Origin: Eucalyptus grandis
Taxonomy: Eukaryota > Streptophyta > Magnoliopsida > Myrtales > Myrtaceae
DNA length: 64,000 nucleotides
Reading direction: 5' to 3'
Assembly: GCF_016545825.1 (NCBI RefSeq)
Contig: NC_052616.1
Location: 53,887,716-53,951,715, forward strand
Shown: positions 36,776-49,622 of the stretch, piece after piece
How the letters are laid out: each line of letters opens with the position of its first letter
Numbering within the stretch: the stretch's first letter is position 1
Made by a program: the position numbers and the translations under genes
The notes under the pieces: generated by a model
Seen by the model: the letters and a program-made list of their open reading frames with translations, nothing else
Told to the model about the DNA's origin: nothing
The model's database searches: none

Positions 36776-38470
36776 TTAGTTAACCTTTGCACACACTTTC
36801 CTGACTTCACCAGCCGTTCCGGTGAGCACGCCGATCCGACCCATGTTCACCATTGACACTCCAAAGTCCTTGAAGAAGGTGGATCCACCGGTCTTGATCT
36901 GGAGGTCAATGTACGCCTTGGTTTCGCTATCATCAAGAAGTGCGGCGTCCGAAGTGAAGAGGCCTCTTCTCTTCGGGATCAGCTCGAAGTATTTGATGTC
37001 GAACGTCCTCACACTTCCTGGGTCCATCTCGGCAAGGGTGGTTTGGTCATTTGGCTTGCACTTGAGCTTCAATCTTGCTATGTAGTTAGAGTCGAGCTTG
37101 GGGTCGGTGTCGCCCTTTCCGGTGAAGTTGTAGAGGCGGTCGGAGAAGGAAGAGCAGTGTGAAGTTCCAAGGGTGTGGCCACCTGGTCAATAGAAATCAG
37201 AATTAGCATGATCTAACTTTACAAATTACGTTTTCTCCTCGCAGTGCAGACTGTTTATGAATCTCGTGCTCAAATTATAGTTTCTTCCTATTAATTTATG
37301 TCAATTTCCACAAAATAATTGATAAAGCATATGAAGCAATAATTGAAGATTAGGTGTTACCTGATAGGACGACAAGGTCCTTCACACTGAGGCCTCTCAT
37401 TGCAAAATCTGCTTTCAGGGTTGTAATGTTGGCATTAGGTGGTACTAAGTTGTTAAGCGCCTCATTTAAACTAGAGACGTTCCCATCTCTTCGTCCAGTT
37501 TCCACATCATAGGAAAGGCCTCTGGTCTAAAGTGACAACAAAAAGAAACTCAATTCCTATATAAATATGTTTTTCTCTTATGGAAAAATCATTGAGTTTT
37601 ATGATGCACGACGAAAAAATAATCTCAGTTTTGACAAGCAGTAATTAGATCCGAAGATAAGTATGGGTGGAGTATTTTTTTCCAACGAGAGAGCATGGAT
37701 TGTTTGTGAAAATCGAGATTTCTACAGATGTCATATTTAAATGAGGAACATTAAAATTAGAATGAATAAATAATGCATGTGACATATGCATATGCGCACC
37801 GTGACGATGACATCTCTTGCGACGATGGCCAAAACGTCAGCACACGAAACGATGCCGGGACATGCCTTCTCCAACGCCGTTTTGACTCTATCGATCACCT
37901 GGTAACCGCGAAGGCTGAAATTCGGTGGCGCGTCCTTCTCGGCTTGATTGGTCGAAGAGTTCAAGAGTATTGAACCTTCGCAACCCTGTGGAAAAACCCA
38001 GAAAGAAACACTATTCAACTGTGAGTTCACGCAGAAAACAGTTCGTATCCACGGACGAATCTAGAAAAGTATGTTGAGGGGCTAAACACCATTCGTTAGA
38101 TTATAACCTGTTCTAATTGATGTTTAGCAGATGGTCCATGAAAGTAAAAACCATTATTTTCAGTCATTATACAGGTGCTCATAAGATAGTACTCTTCCTA
38201 AGCACAAGTAGGAAGAGAAGTACGTGCGCTCATTCATTCACTTACCCTAACGAAACAGTCGTGAAAATGCATCCTCAAGAGAGGGCCAGAGAGACTCGGA
38301 GCGACGGACATGACTTGACCAATGACCTTCTTCACGATGGCCTCTGCATTTGGGCATGTCTTCTGGTAAAACCCTACTTTGAGACCCTGACCGTGAGCGA
38401 CCTCAGGGACAAGGAACAAGAACATCAACTGAACCAACAAACAAGACAAGAAGAGCTTCGGACAAGCCAT
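36776..38470 (-). CDS. Class III secretory peroxidase (four exons)
   Basis: Haem enzyme that oxidises phenolics with H2O2 in the cell wall. Exons on minus: 38470-38246, 37985-37800, 37526-37361 and 37182-36776. All introns are GT..AG, the CDS is 984 nt, and the protein has 327 residues, the usual length. A signal peptide (about residues 1-27, ending VAHG) precedes [20 protein letters not shown]. Distal His is in [15 protein letters not shown], proximal His in [12 protein letters not shown], and all eight disulphide Cys are present. The usual Asp calcium ligand of GCDGS is Glu. The C-terminal half ([13 protein letters not shown]) resembles the PER3/RCI3 group. Only about 40 bp of own leader separates the ATG from the repeat starting near 38510. 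It appears intact. Confidence 0.95.
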
Positions 38471-38509
38471 TGCTTTGTGCCAAGAACGATGACTACTATC
38501 GCTTGATCT

Positions 38510-40555
38510 TAGTAAAAAAGTAAGATAGGTAATGGATAAAGGGTTAGGTCACAAAGTCAATGAATTTGGCACCCTCTATTTTACGGGAGGGAAGAATCTG
38601 TCTTTTGGCTTTCCGTCTTCTAAATTCTCTAGGAATTGAGAGTTAAATAAAAGTTAAGGAACTCTCTAACGGGTGCTATCCCACATGGAGGTCTCTCGGC
38701 TGGGTTTCCTATATTAGAGAATTTTCAAATTAAGTGGGGCTACCTAATTAAGATTTAGGGGTTTGATATAAGGATTTTTGTTTGGTATAGTGGACCAAGA
38801 AAGTTACACATTTACTGTTAGATGAGTAGCGTGTGTTTGGAGTTTAGTTCTCTAACAGAATTTCTCTACACATTAATAATCAACTAGTTAGGATGTAAGT
38901 AATTTTTTCTGCCGGCAATGGATCTAATAAAAATTTGGTTCTATTAGTAGCTTGCCGTTCCTAGATCTTGCCGTTCCCTTCACTTTTTTTTTTTCCAGAT
39001 TATTTTAATTAATTATTTGACAAAAGAACATTTTAGTTTATTAATCGACATTTTCAACGAAGAGGCTATCATCAGCACACTTTGGAAAGGCCAAACATGG
39101 AGGCCGGAGGAATGACGGCTGAGCATCATAACGATTCACGAGCAAATCATCAGATTACTATCGCCACCACCATCTCTGGCATCATCGGTGATGGCAAATG
39201 CACCGTAGCCGGAGGCAAATGCATCATCTGGAGGTGTAGCTCGAGACGTACCTCTCTTTCATGGATTCTTGATCCCAAGAAGATTTTCGTCTTCTTTGCT
39301 ACCTTGTAAGCGATCGAGTATCCTGACCTGCAATTTCCTACATTACTTTTCAGGTTCATTGCCGATCTCAAAAGGCACTTACGCAACAATCATATAATTG
39401 TTTCGCTGTATTAAACCAAAATTACAATATATCTAGCTATACATTAAAGTTATCAATTGATGATTATTCCCTTTCACTGAAACATTTCCCTCTCTATGTG
39501 GCAGATCAAGCATGGGAACAATCCTACTCATATATTATATTCCACTCTTTCCATCCCCAAACCACAACCGGATGGCAATTCGCCTTGATCATGGACCATC
39601 GAGTTGCAATCATGTTCGGACATTGAAACCCACCCAATTAGTCCTCCATAACACTAAAGAAAATCATTTCATTAGGATCTAGGAACAGCTTTGTTGCATT
39701 AACGTGTGTACATATGATTCAGTGGGCACTATCTCCGAGTAATCTTCTCTGAGCATGGAATTTGCAAGGCGTGGTGATTAAAGGTGAAGTCAATTACAGA
39801 AAAGGAAGATAGTGGAAGAAGACGTGGTCACTTAACGGACAGCTAAAAGGTCACATGCTTTTTGCTATTTAACAATCTATCTCAGCCTCACTTCTCTTTT
39901 TCTATATTATATTTAATCCCTCTTTCCCCTTTCGGAATAATTTTTCAAATGAGAACAAGGCCATGTGCCAGTGAGACAAATAGTGGGAATCTTGTATTTC
40001 TGATGGCATTGTAATATTATATCTCATAAATGGAGGGGTTGAGATAATGTCTCTTTTTTGTCTTTTTTGGCCCCATATCTCGAGCCTCTATTGCACTTTC
40101 GGCTGTGAGGCTTCATCAATCAAAGCTTTTTTATTTCTTTATTCATTGTTATTTTTATTTTGGTTTCAATTTGCCTTTCATTGAGTGTTTGTAGGGGGAA
40201 AGTTTTTTTGAAGCCAATCAAGCATTTCAACTTTGAGCCAGCTCGCACAAGCTTGCACAAATTTACTTGCCTCTTTTTACATTTTGTCCTAAAGAGTTCC
40301 TTATTCTTTTATATAAAATGAGGTGAGAATGAATTGTCAAAATTATAACCATGAAGTACGTGCTCTCCCTAGAGATATGTCCTTTAGCAAGTAAATCAAA
40401 TTAAAGCAAGACTTGAATCAAGGGATCCATTCCATGGTGGACCGATTTACCTAGAACCCCACTCAATAAGGGACGGTTCCAAGTCTTTGGAGAAAGAAAC
40501 CGAATTGAGATCCATTGGAACCGACTTGGAGCAGATCTAAAATTTATCAACTCCT
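38510..40555 (+). repeat. Intron-3 unit of the ubiquitin-like gene, copy 2 (upstream of the peroxidase)
   Basis: Free-standing copy of the 2-kb unit. It begins just after the position of the exon 3 donor in the gene copies and ends just before the exon 4 acceptor (compare 53575-55608); neither exon is present. It lies head-on to the peroxidase, so it supplies everything beyond about 40 bp upstream of that gene's ATG. Agreement with copy 1 is close, with short indels. Confidence 0.85.
39097..39682 (+). CDS. Small membrane protein candidate inside the repeat unit, copy 2
   Basis: Exon a (39097-39305) encodes MEAGGMTAEHHNDSRANHQI to KKIFVFFAT and ends at GTAAGC. Exon b starts after gcag at 39505 and continues in phase as SSMGTILLIYYIPL. 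It reaches TAG at 39680-39682, giving 128 residues with one hydrophobic segment spanning the splice. Relative to copy 3, a small insertion after ILLIY shifts the frame and lengthens the tail. Function unknown. It would be transcribed divergently from the peroxidase, ATGs about 0.63 kb apart. Confidence 0.35.
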
Positions 40556-41207
40556 TCAAAAAATTACCAACCTCAATTATAATTATTACTAACTTTTCTA
40601 TAATTGAGTTATCACCTAATTTATGCTACCAACTCTCCTTTGAGTTAGTTATTGATGTTTATTTAGTTTTTTATATCAACTTTTCTTATATCTAAGAAAA
40701 GTTAATTCTATTATCTATTACCAACTTTTATTGAAATTTATTTCGAATCTCTCTCTGTTTCAGATCTCGCTCGCTCTCGGGCCTCCCTTGATGTCTCTCA
40801 GGTGAAGTCCTTTGAGCTCTCTCTCTCTCTCTTCGTGTGTTTTGGCCTCCGTCGAAGCCCCATGAATAGGCCGAAGGGGGCCGGTTGACGGAGGCTTCAA
40901 CCGCTGGTCCTTGGCATGCCGACCGACCTTGGTGCGGCCGAACCGGCGTCTCATCAGCGGCCCACCTTCTCCGCTTTGAAGGTGTGTCCCATCGCCTTGC
41001 CGACCTACTTCTCTCTCGCCGTAGGCCTTGCCCTCTTTTTTTTTTTTTAATAATAATTATCTGAAAAATAAGGGAAAAAAAAACTTAGTAAAAGCAAATG
41101 ATACTAATAAGTAGGTGACGCAAAAACTATTTTTGTTAAGGTCGATTGGTCCTTAATTTTCTAATACAATTTAATCCTAAATATTTAGCCAAAATTTAGG
41201 TGTCAAC
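40556..41207 (-). mobile_element. LTR-like debris
   Basis: Ends 'aaatttaggtgtcaaca', the reverse complement of a TGTTGACACCTAAATT-type LTR start similar to that at 47255. The stretch also holds a CT-rich, then GC-rich leader-like region (40740-41030). The other boundary was not found. Confidence 0.35.
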
Positions 41208-41387
41208 AAGTTTTTAGGGTACTCTCCACCATATGCCTTAACAATTCTTGACCTTACTGTATTTGCAAGAAGCCAAACCTTTGCTATGCAAAAGATTTAT
41301 ATATTTTCTATTGAAATATATTTTTGGCCCAATTAGTTCAATTTTTCAAAAATTAATTCCCAATATAAATTCTTTCTTGGTATGAAG

Positions 41388-41485
<98 letters not shown>
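41388..41485. repeat. (TTA)n microsatellite
   Basis: About 32 uninterrupted TTA units. The poly-isoleucine frame across it is an artefact of the repeat. Confidence 0.98.
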
Positions 41486-41789
41486 CCCTAAAACTAAGCT
41501 AATTGATCTCCTACTATATTTATTTGCTTTTAATACCCCAAACTACTACATTGGAATTTCGTGCAGAAATTTAAAACTGAATTGTCAATATTAAAAAGTT
41601 AAGGCCTGAATCAGCATCTTTATAGTAGGTTTAGGACTGATTAGGTCATTTTGCCGTTATAGTTGTTATAGTAATTTGAAGTGCTTACATTTTAACTAAA
41701 TAATCATAACTCATATTTTATTATAGTGGCTACTACGGAGATATTCTCATCTTATTGGGCCTGAAAAATGCTTTGCTTATTTAATTAGT

Positions 41790-42229
41790 TTCCATATCTT
41801 AATTAAAAATGATAATTTAAATATCACTGCAATAGATTTTACAACACTATGTTTAATTGGTTTCATCTCATTGATAGCTGTTTAATAAATACTTGGCTCA
41901 TTAATTATACTCCTTTTAAGTGTCCAAATCTTGGCTTGCATTTTACATGATTCATGATATTAGAGAAGTATTTCGTACACTCAACAAAGATAGCTATTGA
42001 AGATTAATTTTCCCGTTAACTAAGGACGCACTAGCAAAATTAATTTCTCAAATCGAGAAATATATAATATGAGTTGGTCTTTGTTAATTTGTACGGGCAC
42101 CACAAGCCCGCAGGTAACGTAATCAAACACATCAGATGGAATCTTAGAAACTAAAAAATTTGACCGATTCACTGGCCTAACCGAAAGAAAATATATTTAA
42201 TTCAATTGAATTCACCTACGTAATAGAAT

Positions 42230-42264
<35 letters not shown>

Positions 42265-43850
42265 CGAACCAGTACCAGGATATGTGTTTATATATATAAT
42301 ATATTTAACAGGCGCACATGTCCAACATCGTATATACAACTTCACAGAGTTAATATAAAGCTTAGGTATGCTGCAATAATGTGGTTATTGAATTGGATGA
42401 TGTGATGTATCATGAAATACCGAACCATCGAATATTCTATTAGCGGATATAGAACTCAAGTAGTTAATTAGGTTAGCAAAAAGAAAAAGCATTGTTAATT
42501 AGGTTAGTCAAGCAACTAAATTTCATTAAGAGGCGTTCAATTATACAGACATTATCCTTAAACCATTGTTCGAGCTTAGGCTTCTACATATGTGATGGAA
42601 CTTGTTCTATACATTCTAATGACATATAGGGGAGAGCATGATTTCAAAGAATTGAATAAGTGAGAATGGGTCAAGTTCCTAGTTCCAAAGTATATAGGGT
42701 AGGTTTCATATTTCAAGTTTAGGGAACTAGTCTAGCAACTTAAAACTCAGAACAAGTCTTTGTTTTTTCTTGTTCTACGTTTTTGCACAATCTTATGATA
42801 TTCCATGGCATCCAACGATGAGTGTATAAGGAACTACTAATTTGATATTTCATTTTTAGCATATCCATGACTGAGATTTTTACTTTATTAATATCTCATA
42901 TTTTTCGCATGTCTAAATATGAATTATAATTAGTAGATTGTAGCAACAAATAGTTGTCATTAGAGATAATAATTCACTACAATCATTTAATTAAGAATAC
43001 ATGTAAAGCATAAGTTGACTCAAGAACCTATATCGGAACCTACAACAAGGTGGGTTCCAAGTTCTAGAGTAAGTAATGTAGGTTTTATGTTCCAAGAATT
43101 TGGAAATCAATTCTGATGAGTAAATTCTAGGTTTGAAGTTTCAAGCAGAATCTAGACTAAACCTGAAGCTGCTCACCCCTAATGCCATAGACGTGCATCC
43201 TAATTATTCAAATTATGGAATTTCATCTACTTTAGGTACAGTAGGCTCCAATGAATAAGTGTCGGCCTGGTTAGTGAAATTATGGAATTTCATCTACTTT
43301 AGGTTTTGTAGGCTCCAAACTGGCTACTGCTGAAGATGCGCCGGTATGTAATTGAAATTAATATTAAGTGAGAATATTTTATTTTACTTCATAAAAGGAA
43401 TATGTGGGCAGGATTGCGTGCCTTGAATAGAAATAAGTGGATGAGGCGACGAATTTTCTCCCTTTTCTCCGCCGGGACTTTGTTTCCTCATCCATGTGCC
43501 TTGCAAATGTATTCAATGCCTCTTAAATAGGTACTACTGGAGAGAAAAGCTTATGCATAATTACTTCAAAATTATCTGCACTTCATTATGGTATCCACTA
43601 CACTTTTAGTTTTAGGGTTTAGTGACTTTAAACTAGCATGAGACTTGGGGCTAGGTTTTGCCGTGCATTTTCTTGCCGGGACTTGGGTTCGTTGTCAATC
43701 GGATGAATCTCAACCATTGATAACAAAGGTCTCATGTATATTACGAAGTCATACAAAATCCAGCGGCGAATTGGATCTGAATAAGAATTTCGTGGTCAAC
43801 GACCCACGCATTGTTTCAAATTCTTCTATACAAACATTCACCATGTCCTA
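41790..43850 (+). repeat. Diverged tandem duplication, copy 1
   Basis: Matches 44720-46220 in the same orientation (spacing about 3 kb). Shared blocks include 'gagaagtatttcgtacac', 'gcaccacaagcccNcNggta', a CT microsatellite (42233-42261 here) and 'tgtgggcaggattgcgtgcc'. This copy carries extra DNA between about 43510 and 43690. Open frames here are shorter and shifted relative to copy 2. Confidence 0.8.
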
Positions 43851-43969
43851 CCTCCACTTTCGTGGCCTCATGTATATGAACTTGGACTCGCACTCGCTCC
43901 GGTACATGGCGAACCAGAGGAAACAAATAAGTGATACAAGAAAAATCAGCACCACAAGTAGGGCAAATG

Positions 43970-44280
43970 AGGCGAGGTCAAGCCTCACCGGAATCTAGCT
44001 AGTTCCAGCTCACCAGTTATGGCAAGGTTCAAGGAGAGCTCTTGCGATTGAGGTGAGGTCAAATCGAGCTTAGGTCAAGGCAAGGTGAAGGAGCCTCTTG
44101 TTCGAGACTCAATAGATTCCAGCGAGCTTGAGCCACACCCAAGGCCGATGAGGTCGAGCTCGCTTGTGACCAGTCAGTGGCCGTCGCCATGGCCGGCGAC
44201 TAGCCGAAGAAGAAGCAGGACGGAAAAAAATAAGACAAAACAAAAATACAAATAATTAAAATTTTGAATTTTTTTTAGAA
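43970..44280. repeat. GC-rich box with A/T-rich edge
   Basis: Same gcgagg/cctcgc-like composition as the Mutator-like cores, ending in an A-rich tract (44220-44280). It separates the two tandem copies. No inverted ends were identified. Confidence 0.4.
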
Positions 44281-44719
44281 ATATTTTTATAATTACTAAC
44301 ATTTCATTAACCAAGTACCCAAGCAAAGCACCGAGGGCTCATGCACAGCCATTGTGGACCTAAGCCAGAGTGTTAGGGACCCGAGCATAGCCTTTGTGGA
44401 TTCGACCTTAGGTGTTGGGGCATCGGGCATGGGCACAAGCACCACAAGTCCGAACCCAACCTCAATAGACCCGGGCCTAGTTGCTAGAAACTTGATCCTA
44501 AGTGCCTGGACCTAGGAACCAGCATTGGGGTTTATGTGCCCAAACGTAGAGTTTTCAAGTTCAAGAGACAATACTTAGTCATATATCTAAAAACTGTTTT
44601 CTAACTTTATAAAGAGGAAATCAATTTTCTGAATTTAAGCTTTTATATGAAAACATTTTTCATTGACTCATTTTCCTAAATGAACCAAATACCAAAAACT
44701 AAGGTATATGTTTTCCTAA

Positions 44720-46220
44720 AAAAAAAAAATGACGCCTAAAAATGATAATGTAGACATCGCTATAACAAATATTGAAACGCTATATACAATTGGCCTCATC
44801 ACATTAATATCTATCTAGTAAACATTTGACTCATTCATTTCAATTCTTTTAAGTGTCCACATCTTGATTAAAACCTAAATTATTTTTTTCATGCTTGTTA
44901 TAATGATACTTTTGAGCGGCCTCATCTCATTGGGCCTAAGAAGTTGACTTCCAAGTCTTCCACTTTACAATTTAGGAAAAGAGTGCCCAATTCCCCACTT
45001 TGATATATTTACAATGATAATAATATTGATAATCTTTGGAACATATTGATTGGTCCATGAAATGCAGCAGCGACAGTACACAGTAATTATTCGATTCTCC
45101 ATATCATCGTGTGAATGGAATTTCATGTTTGGATCGCGCACTAAAATTTTGCCTTACATCTTATATGATTCGGGATATTAGAGAAGTATTTCGTACACTT
45201 AGAAATATTGGCTAATTTTCCCGTTATTAAAAGATGTACTAGCAAAATTAATTCTCAAAATGAGAAATATATGATATGAGTTGGCCTTCCTTAGTAACTA
45301 GTGGCACCACAAGCCCCCGGGTAACGTAATCAAACACATCGGATGGAACCAGAAATTGAACTGCATGGTGATAAATCAAAGCATTTGACCAATTCGTTGG
45401 CCAATAATTGAAAGAAAATATATTTAATTCACTTGAATTCACCTTAATTAAATGAATAATTAATTTAAGATCTCTCTCTCTCTCTCTCGATCTCTCTCCC
45501 TCTCTCTCTCAACTGATATAAGCGTGCAATAATAATGTGGTCATTGAATTGGATAATGTAATGTGCCATGAAATACTGAATCATTGAATATTCAACTCAT
45601 GCGTATAGAAGTCAAGTTGTTAATTAGGTTAGGTTTATTGAGCTACTAAATTTTCTCTCTAGAAATGTTCAATTACACGGATACTACGCTTAAATCATTG
45701 TTTGAGTTTAGGGTTCTATATATACGATGGAACTTGTTCTATACATTCTAAACCAGTGCACGTGCATTTGCTCCTTGAAATCCTAATTAGTCAACTTCAT
45801 GGAATTTCACCTACTTTAGGTACAGCAGGATCCAAATTAGCTCCTGCTGAAGATGCGTGATTATTTAATTAAAATTTATATTAAATTATATTTTTTTACT
45901 AGATATCATTAAAAAAAAAATGTGGGCAGGATTGCGTGCCTTGAAGGGAAAGAAGAGGATGAGGTGGAGGAGGATTTCCTCCCTGTTCTCCGCCGGGATT
46001 CTGCTTCCTCTTCCATGTGCTTTGCAAATTTTTCCAACGGCACCTGAATCTCAACCGTTGATAATATGGATCTCGTGTGAATGTTGTCATCCAAATTCCG
46101 ACGGCAGATATCGCCCGGTCCACAACGGATCGGATCTAGATAAGAACTACAGGGTCGACGGCACGCGTGTTTCTTTCGAATTCTCCTATGTAAACATTCA
46201 CCAGGTTCTCCCCTCCTCTG
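44720..46220 (+). repeat. Diverged tandem duplication, copy 2
   Basis: Second copy of 41790-43850, with a CT microsatellite at 45471-45511 and the 'tgtgggcaggattgcgtgcc' block at 45921. Confidence 0.8.
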
Positions 46221-46369
46221 TTGACAGGATCCGCACACGCCTAAATCCTTCAATTACTGATATAAAGAAAGCGCATTCTAGTTGGATAGGTGCACGATGC
46301 CTGCGATCTAGAATTGGCAAAGAGGATAGAACTTCCCCATACGATCCTAGGACTAATCCTAGGTTATGA
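45920..46369 (+). CDS. Hypothetical 149-codon open frame in duplication copy 2
   Basis: ATG at 45920, reading MWAGLRALKGKKRMRWRRIS and continuing through SQPLIIWISCECCHPNSDGR to a stop at 46369. It is basic at the N-terminus with no recognised domain. In the upstream copy the equivalent stretch (43400-43900) is interrupted by extra DNA and reads differently, which weighs against a conserved protein. Confidence 0.2.
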   Translation: MWAGLRALKGKKRMRWRRISSLFSAGILLPLPCALQIFPTAPESQPLIIWISCECCHPNSDGRYRPVHNGSDLDKNYRVDGTRVSFEFSYVNIHQVLPSSVDRIRTRLNPSITDIKKAHSSWIGARCLRSRIGKEDRTSPYDPRTNPRL

Positions 46370-46534
46370 TTTGCGCATGTAGCTGTCTTACAAAGCAAAT
46401 GAGGTACTAATGAAGAAGTCGTGATCACGATTGGTGAACTGTACATGTAGACTTTTATATCTAGAAAAATGTTACAGCTATGCACGTAAAAGTATGCTAT
46501 TTTCTAGCAACACTTGGAGCATATGCATATCGCT

Positions 46535-46825
46535 GGGGAAAATATCAAAAAATTGATAAATTTATTGCATTAGTATCAATTCAATCATAAACCTTTTGAT
46601 TTAAGAGATTTAGACTTAACTTTTTGCATTTGTGCTAATTGAGTCCATCCGGTTAATTTTGGTCGGAAATCACTAATGTAGATAATGGTTATCCTACATG
46701 ATACGGCCAGCATTAATGTAGATAATTTTTTAATAATATTTTGAATTCTGTTTGAACATTTCTGCTTTGACATAATTTGAAAAAAGCCTGGATTGAAGCT
46801 AGGTTTAGGAAAATTTCCTCCTGAT
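46535..46825. mobile_element. Decayed TIR-element end
   Basis: 'ggggaaaatatcaaaaaatt' is followed by 'tcaattcaatcataaacctttt' and further staggered repeats, then 'ctaggtttaggaaaatttcc' at the other side. It resembles a shortened member of the Mutator-like family without the GC core. Confidence 0.45.
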
Positions 46826-47254
46826 ATCATCAATGTAACTTCTCCACTGCATTCATGTCTGGCGTTATTGGCCCCTAGATGTTACTGCAAAAAATTAGGG
46901 CGTGAATCACGCATGTAAGCTGGTCGGGCAACAAAGATTGGGTTAACTGATAAGCTCAAGCGTTAGTTGGTGATAAAAAAACACTATGAATGTCATAACT
47001 TTTATATGACGCTCACTTGAGTGCTATAATTTTATTCACTCACTTGAATGTCACATCGATATAAAATCGCTTACTTGAGTACCTACTCCGACAATTCATT
47101 TTGCATGGCTTTTTCTACTGATTTTTTTTTTATATATTTTTACGTGGCTTTTAAAAAAAAATTAAAGTCATGCGTGGAAAATCTTCTCTCTCTCGGCTTG
47201 GTACACAACGAATTTTGGTTGACATAGACTAAAGGTGAGTGATTTATTATTATT

Positions 47255-49010
47255 TGTTGACGCCTAAAAACTTCATTAATTAGATTTTACTTTTTGTTTT
47301 TATTTATTTTTATTTTATTTTGTTCGGATGATAAACAAAAGAAGAAAAGAAGAGAAGCAGCCTCCACATGGGCCCTCGGCCCATTTTCGCCTCGGCTCGG
47401 CCCCGCCAAGTCGTCTCCTTCCTTGCGCCTCTACAGAGCACGCGATGGGGGCGCGACGGAGCGGAAGGGGATGGACGGACGGCGATGGGACGTGGAGCAG
47501 GGAGGCAGCTGGCGTCGGTTGGGACGCCGGTTCGGCCGGCGAAGGCCGTGGCGATCGGCGGTCAAACTCCATTGACCAGCCACCCCTTGCTTATAAATAC
47601 CCCCCCCCTCGACGACGACGGGGAGGCGGAGGGAACGAGAGAGAGAGTGAGGCCACCGGAGCTCGGGATCCCCTGAGAGACTTCGGGGAGCTCGAGTGTA
47701 GGCCGGCCGTGGTGTGGTGAGCTCGGAGGGGTCCCCGAGAGACTTCGGGGAGCTCGAAGAGTGAACCCGAGAGAGAAGCCGGAGGAGATTCACGTGGGTC
47801 TCGCCGTCGTCGCCGCCCCCGTCGTGCCGTTGCCACGAACAGGTATCGTGATGTCGCCGTCGCCATCTCCCTCTCCTAGTCCGGTCATTGCTGCCGTCGC
47901 CATCGTCGCCGCCGCCGTCGCCGCTGCGCCTCAGTCCTCCCCCTCCTTCGCGCTGCGATTCGGAAACCCTAGGGTTCCCGATTTTCCGGGTCGCGACCCC
48001 GGGTTGTCGGGTCGGACCCGGATCGAGAACCGGGTAGGGATTCCGTAAATCCCGAGAGCGGCGAGAGTCGGGTCGGACTCGGGTAGGGTTTCGCGGGGAC
48101 TTGGGTCTCGAGCCGGGTCGTCGGGCCGGGCCGAGCGCCCCCAAACGCCCGGCCATGGTGTCGTTTTCAATAAATAATAAAAAAAAGGAAAAATCTGAGT
48201 CGGGCCCGTGTTGCGCCCATCCTCGTCGGATTGCTGGCCCGGTCGGACCCAACTGCGGATCCGACCAGGTCAGTTTTTATATTATTTTAATATAAAATAA
48301 TATTTTAAATAAATAAATATTTTATTAAAAAATTCAAAAAATCAAAAAATGTTTTATTTCAAAAAATATTTAAAAATGTTAAAAAAATTATTTTCCAAAA
48401 AATCGAGAAAAATCAAAAAAATAATTTATTTTCCATAAATATTAATAAATATTAAAAAAATATTTTCCAAAAACATAAAAAATATTTCATATTTTCCAAA
48501 AAAAAAGCCAAAAATCCAAAAAGGCCAAAAATTCATGAAAAAGCCAAAAAAATTCAGAAAAAGCCAAAAAAGACATGTATTTTTTCAAAAAAAAAAATAC
48601 CAAAAAATCCTTTGTGTCCAAAAAATGAGAAAAGACTCGAAAATGTTTTTCCTCCCAAAAATGCATGGAAAGTCCCTCGAACATCCAAAAACCTTAGGAT
48701 TTAAACAAGATTAGGTACCGAAAGGGCATTAGTGATTAACTAGTGTAATCAAGTCCTCGATCCTAATTTCTCTGGTTGCGCATGAGTGAGTATTTCTCCC
48801 AATACTTCGCTTGGGTTTCTAATCAACCCACCCCAAATCGATTAGTGTCGACTCCATTTTAAAAATTAATTTACAGATTAAAAGCTTGAACCATTAAGTC
48901 GTGAATTGGTGGACTTGGGAGAGTCCGGGCTTAACCAATTTCAGCCGAGCCATTAGCCTCCTTAGGCGCTCGTACCCGACTGCGGGCGCCGAAAAAAAGA
49001 GGTCACGACA
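47255..49010. mobile_element. Solo LTR, 1756 bp
   Basis: Starts TGTTGACGCCTAAAAAC and ends gaggtcacgaca. Flanked by perfect 5-bp duplications ttatt (47250-47254 and 49011-49015). No internal retrotransposon region follows. It contains a TATA box followed by GC-rich leader-like sequence. The long minus-strand frame 47431-48252 follows from GC content. Confidence 0.85.
47592..47599 (+). promoter_or_regulatory. TATA box of the solo LTR
   Basis: tataaata in 'cttgcttataaatacc', followed by a GC-rich tract and an AG-rich stretch. This is the usual layout of a plant LTR promoter. Confidence 0.6.
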
Positions 49011-49622
49011 TTATTATTATTATTTTTTGATAACCAAGGGACCGCCGGAGATCACCATTAGGGGATCACACGACCCTCCGGTATTCGGTAGCACCGGTGG
49101 GGCCTCGCCACAAGCCGCTATTTAAATGTAAATCCTCGGGGGCTGGCCTAGTAAACCACCCCTAGGACCCCTACTTAAGTCGTAAGCATCCAAAGATTCG
49201 TGAGTAATTTGTTGTGTTTCGCGAGGTGCATTTTTTGTTGGGTCTGGATGTAAATCCAAGCCAAGGTTGATGTAATCTCTAAAATAGTGTATTTTGTAAA
49301 TGGTTACAGGATGTCTCGCATAAAGTGAAATCGCATACTTATTTTTTTAAAAGTCAAGGAACCTAAGTCTTCACTTCTAACGAGTTTTGACATTTAAACA
49401 ATCACTCGTAAACTTATTGGAACTTCTACTGTCCTTTAACCCTATATGAAAAATAGCCAAAACCACCCAAAAAATGTATAATCATCTTTGTTTTTTACTA
49501 TAAAAGCTACATTACAAATTGCAAAGCATATATTTTCTCTACAATAATCAACAATAATGCACAAATTACAACACAAAATGCCATTTCCACCAAATTGACC
49601 ATATAACATGTCATTCAACCTA

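Noticed and set aside
41382..41594. Poly-isoleucine open frame
   Set aside because: It is only the translation of the TTA microsatellite.
47431..48252. 273-codon minus-strand frame
   Set aside because: Lies wholly inside the solo LTR and has compositional bias instead of domains.
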